Counted from the first letter of the stretch, positions 16,752 to 29,002 are shown. The stretch is DNA of 64,000 bases from Paenibacillus woosongensis (GCF_030122845.1 NZ_CP126084.1:2666001-2730000), one strand, 5' to 3'. Made by a program: numbers and translations. The notes: generated from the sequence alone by a model not told the origin.

Positions 16752-18602
16752 TTATGGCTTGGCGTTCTTCCAATAAGTATAAGCATGCACCAGCGTACCT
16801 TTGAAAGACGTATGCTTCAATAACTCCTTCAGTTTCGCGAGTTCTTCCTCCATGTAGGCTGCACCCTCTTCAAAGAAGGTAATATGATTGCCTTCATGGC
16901 TGGCTTTGATTTCGACGGAGATATAGATCGGCTTGCCCAGCTCCTCTGCGAATGCAATCTCTTCCTTGGTCACGTCCACAATGCCGTTGGAGCCTTCGGC
17001 CGAGTCCCGGAAAGCCATCAGAGCGACATGATCCATACGGTCAATCAGCCATTTGCTGAGGGATATGTCCTCGCCGGTAACCTTGTACTTGTCCAGCCAT
17101 ACGGCTAAATCCATACTGGCCTCGAGGTTGGAATCCTTCCTCAGTTCCGTGACAAACGCATCCAGGTTCGAGGTCCATTCGGAAATAATCTGCTGCGGAT
17201 CCATCCTCCACTCAGGCAGCACATAAGGCTCGATATCCAGATGGATTCCGTGAAAACGCTCATCAGGCTCTACGGCGCGGTTATAATCTTTAACGTAGTT
17301 AACGAGCCTCATCATTCTGGGTAGTTCATATTCCATAGCCCAAGTCGGCGTTCCTCCCAGGGCATGCACTTCAATTCCGGCCGCAGCCGCTTGTTTTATA
17401 AATGAAGTGTAGGCGCTGAACGGCTGCTGGAGATCCAATCGCACATATAACCAGTTCAGTTGTTTTTCGATGGCAAATTCCAGAATGTCTTGGCTGTTCC
17501 GGATAACTTCGCCGGACTCCCAAATGTATGTGCCTCTGACGACTTCATCCCGCTGAACAGGCTGCGCATCAGGCACAACATCGACGGGTTCCGGCTCGGG
17601 CTCCGTACCGGGTTCCGGCTGCGGCTCTGGTTCTGGTTCCGGCTCTGGCTCAGGAGCTGGCGTTGGTTCAGGAACCGGTTTCGAAGGTTCTTCTCCATCA
17701 GGTACCGTGTCATCTTCCGAACTATTTTGATAGATGTTCTTCCAGTTGCGCACATCATGGATGGCAAGCCCTGCGAAGGATGTATGGGAACTTAACGAAG
17801 AGGACAATAGCTGCAAGGTCTGCTCCATTTGTTCTTTGCTGTGACCGTGAAAGGTGGTGTAGGCTTGCTGGGGCATTTCTTTGGTGTTGACCGCAATGAG
17901 CAGTTTCTTCCCCAGCTTGCTGGCAAGCTCGAGCTCATCCTGGGAGAGGCTGATGATGCCGTTCTCCGAATCCACCTGGTTGCGATATGCCATGACTGTC
18001 ACATGGTCAAATGTGCTTATCAGCCACTCGTTTAGACTGGTGCCATTCTCCAGGGTGAAGTGGTCAAACCAAAAAGGGATATCTATCCCGCGCTCTAGGC
18101 CTGATCCCGATAACTTGCTAAGAAATTCCTTTAGATTGCTTTCCCAGGATGAGATGATCTCATCGGGCCCGCTTTCCCACTGGTTAAGGACATAAGGCTC
18201 GATATCAAGGTGGACGCCATCGAAACGGCCTTCAGGCGTTACGGAACCGTTATAGTCCATCACCCAATCAGCAAGGCCAAGCATATCGTCGCGATATTCC
18301 ACAAGAGCCCATCTTGGATCGCCCCCCAAAGCATGAACCGCAATTTGCGCCTCATGCGCGCGCTTAACGAAAGCTTCGTAGGTTTCTTTCGGCATTCGTC
18401 GATTGATCTGCAGGTAGATCAGGTTAATGCCTTCATTCCGCGAAAAACGAAGAATTTGCTCTCCGCCGTCCATAATCATATCCGTTTGCCATATCCAAGT
18501 TGCTTTAATCATAGATTTTTCTCCGTAAACCGGGGATTGAAATCCCAACAGAAGCAAGGCAACCAGAAGAACGACAAGCTTTTGGCAACCTTTCACATTC
18601 AT
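16752..18602 (-). CDS. Secreted protein with two tandem TIM-barrel-like domains and a Pro-Glu linker
   Basis: 616 aa with a signal peptide (about residues 1-27, hydrophobic VVLLVALLLLG). Two homologous domains follow, about 30-295 and 360-615, joined by a Pro/Glu-rich linker (EPTPAPEPEPEPEPEPQPEP). Each domain has the same landmarks in the same order: a T-IW start, HALGG-P-WA, then F-G-HLDIEPYVL, then a W-D/WLD segment and V-MA-R. The HLDIEPY strand resembles the catalytic strand of GH18-like or other TIM-barrel hydrolases, but I do not recognise the family and do not assign an activity. GGAGGG lies 6 nt before the ATG. Exported, monocistronic. Confidence 0.75.
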   Translation of the reverse strand: MNVKGCQKLVVLLVALLLLGFQSPVYGEKSMIKATWIWQTDMIMDGGEQILRFSRNEGINLIYLQINRRMPKETYEAFVKRAHEAQIAVHALGGDPRWALVEYRDDMLGLADWVMDYNGSVTPEGRFDGVHLDIEPYVLNQWESGPDEIISSWESNLKEFLSKLSGSGLERGIDIPFWFDHFTLENGTSLNEWLISTFDHVTVMAYRNQVDSENGIISLSQDELELASKLGKKLLIAVNTKEMPQQAYTTFHGHSKEQMEQTLQLLSSSLSSHTSFAGLAIHDVRNWKNIYQNSSEDDTVPDGEEPSKPVPEPTPAPEPEPEPEPEPQPEPGTEPEPEPVDVVPDAQPVQRDEVVRGTYIWESGEVIRNSQDILEFAIEKQLNWLYVRLDLQQPFSAYTSFIKQAAAAGIEVHALGGTPTWAMEYELPRMMRLVNYVKDYNRAVEPDERFHGIHLDIEPYVLPEWRMDPQQIISEWTSNLDAFVTELRKDSNLEASMDLAVWLDKYKVTGEDISLSKWLIDRMDHVALMAFRDSAEGSNGIVDVTKEEIAFAEELGKPIYISVEIKASHEGNHITFFEEGAAYMEEELAKLKELLKHTSFKGTLVHAYTYWKNAKP

Positions 18603-18818
18603 GGTTTACCCTCCATTCCTCTCTAAGAAATTGATCTCTCTCTAAAAGTGAACGGGGTTATTATAGCATTGATACCAGAAAAATATATGAGCCCATGTTC
18701 TTACGGGACGGGTTGAATGCAGCAGGTTATCGGTGGAGAGGTATAAAAGGAACTACTTCATATATGATATTTATTAACATGATGTAGAAAAATAATTAAT
18801 TATGTCAAATATTAAGGC

Positions 18819-19061
18819 TTGCTGCTCAGGAAAAAAGTTGCGATTTTTGTTGAAAGGACACACGCACCCTCTAAAAAGGTGTCCTATAGCACCGTATTCC
18901 CGCCTGAGGATGAGTACGTCTTGAGACAGCCTCTATTGACAAAATTCGATAAATTGAAGTCTAAAGGAACTTCATTTGTGATTTATGTAAGAAAATGTAT
19001 GAAAACAGTACTATCGTCTAATGAGATCACTGAACTAGAACGCTTAAAGAAAATACTTTAA
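18819..19061 (+). CDS. Hypothetical small protein, doubtful
   Basis: An 80-codon frame from a TTG with no clear SD. The composition from about residue 20 (charged, with FDKLKSKGTSFVIYVRKCMK) is protein-like, and the region is otherwise unexplained. I do not recognise it; it may be a fragment of a longer lost gene. A small inverted repeat (AGGACAC 18855-18861, GTGTCCT 18879-18885) overlaps its 5' end. Confidence 0.25.
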   Translation: MLLRKKVAIFVERTHAPSKKVSYSTVFPPEDEYVLRQPLLTKFDKLKSKGTSFVIYVRKCMKTVLSSNEITELERLKKIL

Positions 19062-19073
19062 AAAATTTAGATC

Positions 19074-19115
19074 CAATCCCAAACTGGCATCCTAAGCTGG
19101 GAAACATGCTATATT
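19074..19115 (+). promoter_or_regulatory. GH2 promoter with a motif shared with the GH16 promoter
   Basis: An extended -10, TGCTATATT (19107-19115), is preceded by CAATCCCAAACTGGCATC (19074-19091), which covers the weak -35 region. Nearly the same sequence, CAATCCCAAATATGGCATC, lies before the GH16 gene at 53353-53371. This suggests a common activator or repressor site. Confidence 0.5.
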
Positions 19116-19133
19116 AGGGGGGATGCAGCACAG

Positions 19134-19184
19134 ATGCGATTCAATGAACCCATTTTACGTAGAAAGCGAGCATGCCGACTATGA
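19134..19184 (+). CDS. Possible 16-codon leader peptide coupled to the GH2 gene
   Basis: ATG 19134 lies 11 nt after an AGGGGGG ribosome site and encodes MRFNEPILRRKRACRL. It stops at TGA 19182-19184, which overlaps the GH2 start ATG 19181 as ATGA. The GH2 gene itself has no good SD, so translation may be coupled through this leader. Inference from sequence only. Confidence 0.4.
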   Translation: MRFNEPILRRKRACRL

Positions 19185-22100
19185 ATATAAAAACATTGTT
19201 TAATGATGGATGGGAATTTGCCAAAAGCGGCCTAGAGACAGCGGATCATACAGGTCTGGCCTTTGAGCCGGTCGATATTCCTCATGATTGGCTGATCTAT
19301 AATACACTCAATCTTTATGAGAACAGCACAGGCTGGTACCGTAAGAAATTTACATGGACTAAGGCAGGAAAACAGCTGCTGCTGTGCTTCGATGGTGTGT
19401 ACATGGATTCCTCCGTTTATGTGAACGGGCAATTCGTAGGCGAATGGAAGTATGGATATTCTTCCTTTGAGCATGAGATCACAAACGCCGTTCTTGAAGG
19501 GGAAAACGAGATTATCGTAAAAGTTGTGCACCAGAGCCCTAACAGCAGATGGTACTCGGGAGCCGGTATATACCGGAATGTATGGCTGAAGGAAAGAACA
19601 GCCGATTACATTGCTTCCGATGGCGTATACATATCGACAAAGCAGTTAGAACATGGCTGGGAGGTAGAAATTGATACCGAGCTGTGCCTTGATCAGGATG
19701 TCTATCTCTCGCATACGATTCTGGACCAAGGCCAGATCATAGCTGAGATTGCGGATCACATACCCGCTGGCTCCGGGCCAGCCATGATTAACCGGCAGAA
19801 GCTAACGGTAGAGCAGCCTAAGCTGTGGAGCCCGGAAGAGCCTCATTTGTACCAGCTCATAACCCGGCTATATCCTGCCATAGCAGGCGGAGAGAAGCCT
19901 CAGAGCCATGCACCGGAGACGCTTGAAACCGTTTCCCATGCTGTTGGGTTTCGAACCATCCGCCTGGACCCTAATGAGGGATTCATATTAAACGGAGTCA
20001 AAATGAAGCTGAACGGGGTATGCGAGCACCATGATCTGGGCGCTTTGGGGGCGGCATTTAATAAGACCGCTCTGCGAAGAAGATTCATTATTCTGAAGGA
20101 AATGGGCGCCAATGCGATTCGCACGGCCCATAACATGCCTGCCAAAGAGCTGATGGAGTTGGCGGACGAGATGGGCATGCTTGTGGTCTCGGAAGCTTTT
20201 GATATGTGGGAAAGAGCGAAAACGACTTATGACTATGCTAGGTTCTTCAAAGAATGGGCACATCGGGACGTCCGCAGCTGGGTACTGCGGGACCGGAACC
20301 ATCCGAGCCTGATCATGTGGAGCATCGGCAATGAGATTTATGATACCCATGCCGATGAACGAGGCCAGGACATCACCCGGATGCTGATGGACGCCGTATT
20401 GGAATTTGATCCGAAGCAGAATGGCAGAGTCACGATTGGCTCGAACTATATGCCTTGGGAGAACGCACAGCAATGTGCCGATATCGTGAAGGTCGCAGGC
20501 TATAATTATGCGGAAAAATACTATGAACAGCACCACAGGGAGCATCCAGACTGGATCATTTACGGGAGCGAGACGGCTTCCGTCGTGCAAAGCCGGGGCG
20601 TCTACCATTTTCCGTTTGCGAAATCCATTCTTGCCGATGATGATGAGCAGTGCTCTGCACTCGGCAACAGCTCTACGAGCTGGGGAGCCAAATCTGCGGA
20701 AGCCTGCATTTTGGCTGAACGGGATACGCCTTTCTCACTAGGCCAATTTATATGGACCGGATTTGACTATATCGGCGAACCGACGCCGTATCATACGAAG
20801 AACTCATATTTTGGGCAGGTTGATACGGCCACTTTTCCCAAGGATTCGTACTACATTTATCAGTCGGCCTGGACCGATTACAGAACGAAACCGATGGTGC
20901 ACATCCTGCCTTATTGGGATTTCAATCCGGGGCAATTGATCGACGTGCGGGTCTGCTCGAACGCGCCGAGAATCGAACTGCAGTTCAATGGCGAAACGAT
21001 TGGCAGGCATAATATCGATCATGAGCATGGAACTGAACTTGTCGGCTGGTGGCAGATTCCTTATGCGCCAGGGGAATTGAAAGCGATCGCCTATGACGAG
21101 ACAGGCCGGATCATAGCCACCGACGTCAAATCCTCATTCGGGGACGCAAGCAAAATCTGCTTAAAGGCGGATAAGGATCGGCTTGTGGCGAATGGCATGG
21201 ATCTTATGTTCGTCGAAATTTCGATGGAGGACGACAATGGCCATCCGGTAGAAAACGCCAATAACCGGGTACATGTCGAGGTTACGGGCGCAGGCAGGCT
21301 CATTGGGCTCGATAACGGGGACAGTACGGACTATGATCCGTATAAGGGCCGAAGCCGCAGGCTGTTTAGCGGCAAGCTCATGGCGATCATCGCTGCGACC
21401 CTGGAGGCTGGAGAGATTCATTTGAAAGTAACCTCCCAGGGACTGGCCAGCCAAACAGCTGTCTTTGAATCTCATTTGGATGCAAACGGAGCCTATGCCG
21501 GAATATGCGCCCGAACGGAGAATGAAGAGCTGCCTTGCGTCATGGGAGCTGCGAATGAAATACCGCTACGCAAAATCGAATTGATCAGCGAGGGTGGACA
21601 ACAGTTTGATCCATCCAGACGGGAGATCGTGGTCAGGGCTCAGCTACAACCAGCAGCAGCTTCGTACCGTGATGTCAAATGGTCCATTGTTAATGACGCG
21701 GGCATTGAGTCCAATATTGCGAAAGTGGAGGCGAATGGGCATGAAGCGATAATCACTGCTCTTGGAGACGGAGAATTCAGGCTGCGCTGCATGAGCAAGA
21801 ACGGTACGGACAAAATTAAGCTCATATCCCAGTTGGAGTTTACGGCAAGCGGACTTGGCTCGGCCTATAAGGATCCGTATAAATTCATTTCTGCCGGGCT
21901 CTATGATTATAGCAAAGGCGAGGTAAGCAATGGAAATGAACGGGGCGTAGCTACGAGCAGGGACGGCGAGACCCAGGTTGGCTTCCATGAGATCGACTTT
22001 GGGCCGTATGGTTCAGATACGATTACGATTCCAGTCTTTGCCCTGTCGAGCGAGCCGTATCCCTTGGAAATTTGGGAAGGTATGCCGGGAGAGGAAGGCA

Positions 22101-22639
22101 GCGAGCTTCTCGCCAATGTCATTTATCAGAAAGAGAGCCAGTGGAACGTGTATCAGGAGGAAACGTATCGTCTTTCCAAGACGCTTCGCGGGGTGACCTC
22201 GATCTGCTTCGTGTTGCGGCAGAAGGTGCATATCAAGGGGTTTTCTTTTGAAGCGAAGAACAGAGCCTTTGAGCATAATATCGCCGCCCATAGCGACCGT
22301 ATTTACGGCGATAAGTATACTATCACGGATAACAGCGTCGAAGGCATCGGCAATAACGTCTCCCTGGTGTTCGAGCAGATGGACTTTGGCAGCGAAGGGG
22401 CGACGAGGCTCATCATTTGCGGCCGTTCGCCGCTGGACAAGAATACGATTCATATCCGGTTCGGCTCTGAGGAGGGCGAGAGCAATCAACTCGTCGAGTT
22501 CACGCATTCTACGGAATACGAACAGAGGGTATTCGATATTGAGAAAATTACCGGAACGTGTAAGGTGACCTTCATCTTCCTTCCGGGCAGCCAGTTTGAC
22601 TTCGGCTGGTTCCGGTTCGTCAGCCAGACTCTACATTAA
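19181..22639 (+). CDS. GH2 family glycosidase (beta-galactosidase-like), large
   Basis: 1152 aa from ATG 19181 (1155 from ATG 19172). It has the N-terminal sugar-binding domain (DIPHDWLI...GWYRKKF), an Ig-like domain and a TIM barrel with acid/base Glu385 (SIGNEIYD) and nucleophile Glu464 (IYGSETAS). Next come a GH2 C-terminal DUF4982/Ig-like part (about 620-730) and ~400 residues of beta-rich modules, including two CBM6-like segments (about 900-1040 and 1050-1150). No signal peptide, so cytoplasmic; it probably acts on imported oligosaccharides. The exact substrate is not readable from sequence. Its last 20 bp overlap the convergent cdaS gene. Confidence 0.86.
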   Translation: MNIKTLFNDGWEFAKSGLETADHTGLAFEPVDIPHDWLIYNTLNLYENSTGWYRKKFTWTKAGKQLLLCFDGVYMDSSVYVNGQFVGEWKYGYSSFEHEITNAVLEGENEIIVKVVHQSPNSRWYSGAGIYRNVWLKERTADYIASDGVYISTKQLEHGWEVEIDTELCLDQDVYLSHTILDQGQIIAEIADHIPAGSGPAMINRQKLTVEQPKLWSPEEPHLYQLITRLYPAIAGGEKPQSHAPETLETVSHAVGFRTIRLDPNEGFILNGVKMKLNGVCEHHDLGALGAAFNKTALRRRFIILKEMGANAIRTAHNMPAKELMELADEMGMLVVSEAFDMWERAKTTYDYARFFKEWAHRDVRSWVLRDRNHPSLIMWSIGNEIYDTHADERGQDITRMLMDAVLEFDPKQNGRVTIGSNYMPWENAQQCADIVKVAGYNYAEKYYEQHHREHPDWIIYGSETASVVQSRGVYHFPFAKSILADDDEQCSALGNSSTSWGAKSAEACILAERDTPFSLGQFIWTGFDYIGEPTPYHTKNSYFGQVDTATFPKDSYYIYQSAWTDYRTKPMVHILPYWDFNPGQLIDVRVCSNAPRIELQFNGETIGRHNIDHEHGTELVGWWQIPYAPGELKAIAYDETGRIIATDVKSSFGDASKICLKADKDRLVANGMDLMFVEISMEDDNGHPVENANNRVHVEVTGAGRLIGLDNGDSTDYDPYKGRSRRLFSGKLMAIIAATLEAGEIHLKVTSQGLASQTAVFESHLDANGAYAGICARTENEELPCVMGAANEIPLRKIELISEGGQQFDPSRREIVVRAQLQPAAASYRDVKWSIVNDAGIESNIAKVEANGHEAIITALGDGEFRLRCMSKNGTDKIKLISQLEFTASGLGSAYKDPYKFISAGLYDYSKGEVSNGNERGVATSRDGETQVGFHEIDFGPYGSDTITIPVFALSSEPYPLEIWEGMPGEEGSELLANVIYQKESQWNVYQEETYRLSKTLRGVTSICFVLRQKVHIKGFSFEAKNRAFEHNIAAHSDRIYGDKYTITDNSVEGIGNNVSLVFEQMDFGSEGATRLIICGRSPLDKNTIHIRFGSEEGESNQLVEFTHSTEYEQRVFDIEKITGTCKVTFIFLPGSQFDFGWFRFVSQTLH

Positions 22640-23237
22640 TGGGATGCAAGGTTCCGTTGATGGCAAAAGAAGCTTGTCCTGTTTCTTCAGATACGACAAG
22701 CACGATCGCATCGCATTGCTCCGTCAGCCCGATCGCCGCGCGGTGCCTTGTCCCCAATTTTCGATCCGTTACCCGGATGCTAGACAAGGGAAGTACGTTG
22801 GCAGCCGATACAACGGTTGTAGAGCGAATCAACACAGCACCGTCATGCAGCGGGTTTCCGGGATAAAATATCGATTCGATCAGAGCATGAGAGAGTGTCC
22901 CGCCAATCGGTATATTGGAACGAATGAGCGATTCAATGGGGTCTTGCCGTTCCACGACGATGAGCGCGCCATGCTTGCGCTCCGATAAATTCCGCACGCT
23001 AATGGTCAAATCCTCGTATTTAGTCGTGTAAGGCGATAAATAACATTTCAAATAAAAAGACGCTGCGCTCTCCACGATATCGGTCATCATATTTCGCATA
23101 TTTTCAAACTGCTGAACGAGGCATATATTTTCATTGTTCAATAGTTCGATATTATGCTGCGCCAATGAAGAGATTTCATGGAGACGTATTGCCAAATGTT
23201 CTTTCAATGAGGAAGAATTGCAGTTAGGATCGGCCAT
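22620..23237 (-). CDS. cdaS: Diadenylate cyclase CdaS (sporulation-type)
   Basis: A 205-aa enzyme making cyclic di-AMP from two ATP. An N-terminal helical segment (about 1-65) precedes the DAC domain with both catalytic motifs: DGA in NPLHDGAVLI and RHR in GTRHRAAIGL. The segment SIFYPGNPLHDGA and the absence of membrane helices match CdaS rather than CdaA or DisA; CdaS is expressed in the forespore in B. subtilis. The start at 23237 (GAGGT 8 nt upstream) gives the usual ~207-aa length; an upstream ATG at 23384 would add 49 atypical residues. It overlaps the end of the GH2 gene tail to tail. Confidence 0.9.
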   Translation of the reverse strand: MADPNCNSSSLKEHLAIRLHEISSLAQHNIELLNNENICLVQQFENMRNMMTDIVESAASFYLKCYLSPYTTKYEDLTISVRNLSERKHGALIVVERQDPIESLIRSNIPIGGTLSHALIESIFYPGNPLHDGAVLIRSTTVVSAANVLPLSSIRVTDRKLGTRHRAAIGLTEQCDAIVLVVSEETGQASFAINGTLHPINVESG

Positions 23238-23411
23238 GTTTTGAACCTCGATTCTGGGAATGACTGACGTATAGTTTAACCAGAAGAAGGAAGTATTATC
23301 CGCATGGTTTAGAGTCAGCTCTACAATGAAGAAGTCAGCCAGGGGGAGTTGACAGCTCCCTAAATTATTGTTAGTGTTTAACATAAATCAAAACATCATA
23401 CTAGTGATCAA

Positions 23412-23489
23412 GGGATGTTACCAGCCGGGCATAACCTGAGCGCTCCTGTCTGCATTATAGGTGCAGGGAGGTGTTGTTCGGGTTTTTTT
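23412..23489 (+). promoter_or_regulatory. Candidate antiterminator (RAT-like)/terminator leader of bglA
   Basis: GGGATGTTACC-AGCC-GGGCATAACC (23412-23436) resembles the LicT-type RAT element, though more diverged than the copies at 25098 and 26176. It overlaps a terminator whose outer arms AACCTGAGC and GTTCGGGTT (with G-U pairs) are followed by a T7 run. The same switch logic as for licT and bglP is likely. Confidence 0.6.
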
Positions 23490-23530
23490 GTGTTCAGGCT
23501 GCTTGTCCCAAGACGCGAGGACATGATTAG

Positions 23531-24985
<1,455 letters not shown>

Positions 24986-24997
24986 TGGCGCCAATTC

Positions 24998-25038
24998 GAT
25001 AAAGAGGAAGCCTTTTGCATATAGGCTTCCTCTTTATC
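24998..25038 (+). terminator. Terminator after bglA
   Basis: GATAAAGAGGAAGCC and GGCTTCCTCTTTATC form a perfect 15-bp stem with an 11-nt loop. T-rich sequence lies inside the 3' arm rather than after it. Confidence 0.7.
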
Positions 25039-25039
25039 A

Positions 25040-25076
25040 TGAAAGCGTTGACAGCAGCATTTGAACAAGCTAAACT
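25040..25076 (+). promoter_or_regulatory. licT promoter overlapped by a cre (CcpA) site
   Basis: TGAAAGCGTTGACA (25040-25053) matches the cre consensus TGWAAGCGYTWWCA with one mismatch. It also contains the -35 TTGACA (25048-25053); a TAAACT -10 lies 17 bp on. CcpA with HPr-Ser-P should block this promoter when glucose is present. Confidence 0.65.
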
Positions 25077-25097
25077 TAATTCAAATTTATCATTTGT

Positions 25098-25187
25098 AGG
25101 ATTGTTACTGCTGCTCGCAGGCAAAACCTATGCCGCAAATTTTAAGATGTAAGGTCTTAATTTATTTGTTGCGCATTAGGTTTTTTT
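25098..25187 (+). promoter_or_regulatory. LicT RAT antiterminator and overlapping terminator, licT leader
   Basis: AGGATTGTTACTGC...GCAGGCAAAACC (25098-25128) is a near-canonical RAT sequence. Its 3' end is shared with a terminator whose arms are AAAACCTA... (from 25123) and ...TTGCGCATTAGG, followed by a T7 run (25181-25187). LicT binding should stabilise the RAT hairpin and prevent termination, giving positive autoregulation. Confidence 0.88.
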
Positions 25188-25243
25188 ATTATCCATAAGG
25201 GAGCATGCAGTCGATTCTTGCCAAGTGTAAAGGACGGGGGAAT

Positions 25244-26074
25244 ATGAGAGTAGCCAAAGTCATCAACAACAACGTCATCAGCGTCATTCAGGAGGATGGA
25301 GCGGAATTAGTCGTCATGGGCCGGGGAATTGCGTTCAAGAAGAAGCCTGGCGATGAAGTTGATGAGAATCGCATTGAGAAAGTATTTGCGCTGAAAAACC
25401 AGCAAACTACCGCTAATTTTAAAATGCTTCTGCGCGAAGTTCCGATGGAGCTTGTCGTCATTGTGGAGGATATTATTCAATTCGCCAAGCAGCAGCTTGG
25501 CAAGCAGTTGAACGAGAACATTTACGTGTCCCTGACTGACCATATCAATTTTGCAATCGAGAGGCAGCAGAAGGGTATGGAGATCAAAAATGTGATGCTG
25601 TGGGAAATCAAGCAGCTGTACAAAGAAGAATTCCAAATCGGCATGAGAACAGTGGAGAAAATTAAACAGAAGCTGGGCATCGAGCTTCCCGAGGACGAGG
25701 CTGCTTTCATTGCCATTCACCTCATCACGGCGGAGATGAACGAAGAAGTCAGCACTACGATGAATATTACCAAGTTCATGCAAAACATTATTAACATCGT
25801 TAAATATCACTACAAAACGGAGTTTGACGAGGAATCGCTTAGCTATTTCCGTTTCATTACGCATTTGAAATTTTTTGCTCAGCGGGTGTTTAAAGGCAAG
25901 CATTACGACAACAACTATGAAGCTTTGTACATGATGATCAAAGAGAAACATCAGGAGGCTGCCGCCTGCACCGAGAAAATTAAGCGGTTTGTGGAGAAAG
26001 AGTACGGGCATGAGCTGACCAGCGAGGAAATGCTGTATTTAACTGTACATATTGAGCGCATAGTAAGCCGTTAA
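25244..26074 (+). CDS. licT: BglG/LicT-family transcriptional antiterminator
   Basis: A 276-aa RNA-binding antiterminator. The first ~58 residues form the CAT RNA-binding domain (MRVAKVINNNVISV...GRGIAFKKKPGD). Two PRD domains follow, with the phosphorylatable histidines in LTDHINFAIER, FIAIHLITAE, FRFITHLKFF and LYLTVHIERI. PTS-dependent phosphorylation sets its activity: EII inactivates it without substrate, and HPr activates it when glucose is low. The start at 25244 is set by the family N-terminus and GGACGGGGG upstream; TTG/ATG starts further up are unlikely. It controls the leaders at 23412, 25098 and 26176. Confidence 0.94.
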   Translation: MRVAKVINNNVISVIQEDGAELVVMGRGIAFKKKPGDEVDENRIEKVFALKNQQTTANFKMLLREVPMELVVIVEDIIQFAKQQLGKQLNENIYVSLTDHINFAIERQQKGMEIKNVMLWEIKQLYKEEFQIGMRTVEKIKQKLGIELPEDEAAFIAIHLITAEMNEEVSTTMNITKFMQNIINIVKYHYKTEFDEESLSYFRFITHLKFFAQRVFKGKHYDNNYEALYMMIKEKHQEAAACTEKIKRFVEKEYGHELTSEEMLYLTVHIERIVSR

Positions 26075-26115
26075 AGGCTTTGACTAGGCTAATTTGCAAC
26101 AATAAAAGATATATG

Positions 26116-26144
26116 TTGACAATTTGAGAGAAGCGTTATATTCT
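26116..26144 (+). promoter_or_regulatory. bglP promoter with weak cre-like site
   Basis: TTGACA (26116-26121), a 17-bp spacer and TATTCT (26139-26144). The spacer/-10 holds AAGCGTTAT (from 26131), a degenerate cre core. Confidence 0.55.
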
Positions 26145-26175
26145 ATTGCCAACACAACATCATAACATCTCAGAC

Positions 26176-28221
<2,046 letters not shown>

Positions 28222-28233
28222 GTTTTTTATGGA

Positions 28234-28263
28234 AAAGACCGTTTTCTCCGGAAAACGGTCTTT
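28234..28263 (+). terminator. Hairpin after bglP
   Basis: AAAGACCGTTTTC pairs with GAAAACGGTCTTT around a TCCG loop. The following T-tract is poor, so efficiency is uncertain. Confidence 0.65.
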
Positions 28264-28339
28264 GTATTTGATAAAGTCCTTTTCTAGGCATTTATTCCTC
28301 ATTTCGCTAGTAAAATGGCATTAAATAACACAAAAGTAA

Positions 28340-28390
28340 TTGACACCTAAAAATTGAAATAGTAAAAATAAACTGAATGAATATTCATTC
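28340..28390 (+). promoter_or_regulatory. fatR promoter and operator
   Basis: TTGACA (28340-28345) with a TAAAAA -10 at 28363-28368, followed at once by the perfect palindrome GAATGAATATTCATTC (28375-28390). The palindrome resembles the BM3R1/FatR operator of P450 BM3-type genes. Confidence 0.75.
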
Positions 28391-28412
28391 CGGTGGGAAG
28401 GGGGTTGAAAAA

Positions 28413-28982
28413 ATGTCGCACAACAAGCGGGAGGATATTCTTGAAGCCGCATTAGAGTTATTTGCTGAGAGAGGTTACGATGCAACGACAGTCCCGACAA
28501 TTGCGCAAAAAGCTAACGTAGGGGCCGGGACCATCTATCGTTATTTTGAGAATAAGGAAGTTCTCGTTAATTGTTTATATCAAGAATGCGTGCAGCAATT
28601 GGCCCAGGCGATGATATGGGATGAGCCACTCCAAGATGTACCCATCCGGCTGAAATTCAAGCATATTTTTATGCAAATAAGTAAGTTTGCTTGTGATCAT
28701 GAACGAGCATTGGCTTTTATTGATTCTCATACTGGCGCCCAGTTTTTGGATGAAAGCAGCACAAGGATGTTCCAGTCGTTTCTGGATACGATTCGGCATG
28801 TTCTTGATGAAGGCAAAAGTCAGGGAATACTCTGTCGATTGCCCTCAAATGTGCTAATTGCCATTGTCTACGGTTCTTTGGTTGAACTCTTTAAATTGAT
28901 CCGCATAGGTGCTATTGAACAATCGCCGAGTTTACTGGATCAAGTTGAGGAATGTTGCTGGAATGCGATTCGTGTTCATTGA
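28413..28982 (+). CDS. fatR: TetR-family repressor, FatR/BM3R1 type
   Basis: A 189-aa TetR-family repressor with an N-terminal helix-turn-helix (about residues 8-50, AQKANVGAGTIYRYFENKEVL). In B. subtilis and B. megaterium the homologous repressor sits directly before the fused P450 gene and is released by fatty acids. The same order and operator are present here. The start at 28413 has AAGGGGG upstream; ATG 28377 lies inside the operator and is unlikely. A palindrome before the gene implies autoregulation. Confidence 0.88.
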   Translation: MSHNKREDILEAALELFAERGYDATTVPTIAQKANVGAGTIYRYFENKEVLVNCLYQECVQQLAQAMIWDEPLQDVPIRLKFKHIFMQISKFACDHERALAFIDSHTGAQFLDESSTRMFQSFLDTIRHVLDEGKSQGILCRLPSNVLIAIVYGSLVELFKLIRIGAIEQSPSLLDQVEECCWNAIRVH

Positions 28983-29002
28983 CAAAATGAGCATGGACGT
29001 TG

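Noticed and set aside
17460..17795. 111-codon plus-strand frame rich in Arg/Leu/Trp repeats
   Set aside because: Antisense of the Pro-Glu linker of the TIM-barrel protein. Repeat-driven open frame.
22639..22866. Plus-strand frame inside cdaS
   Set aside because: Antisense of the DAC catalytic domain. No ribosome site.
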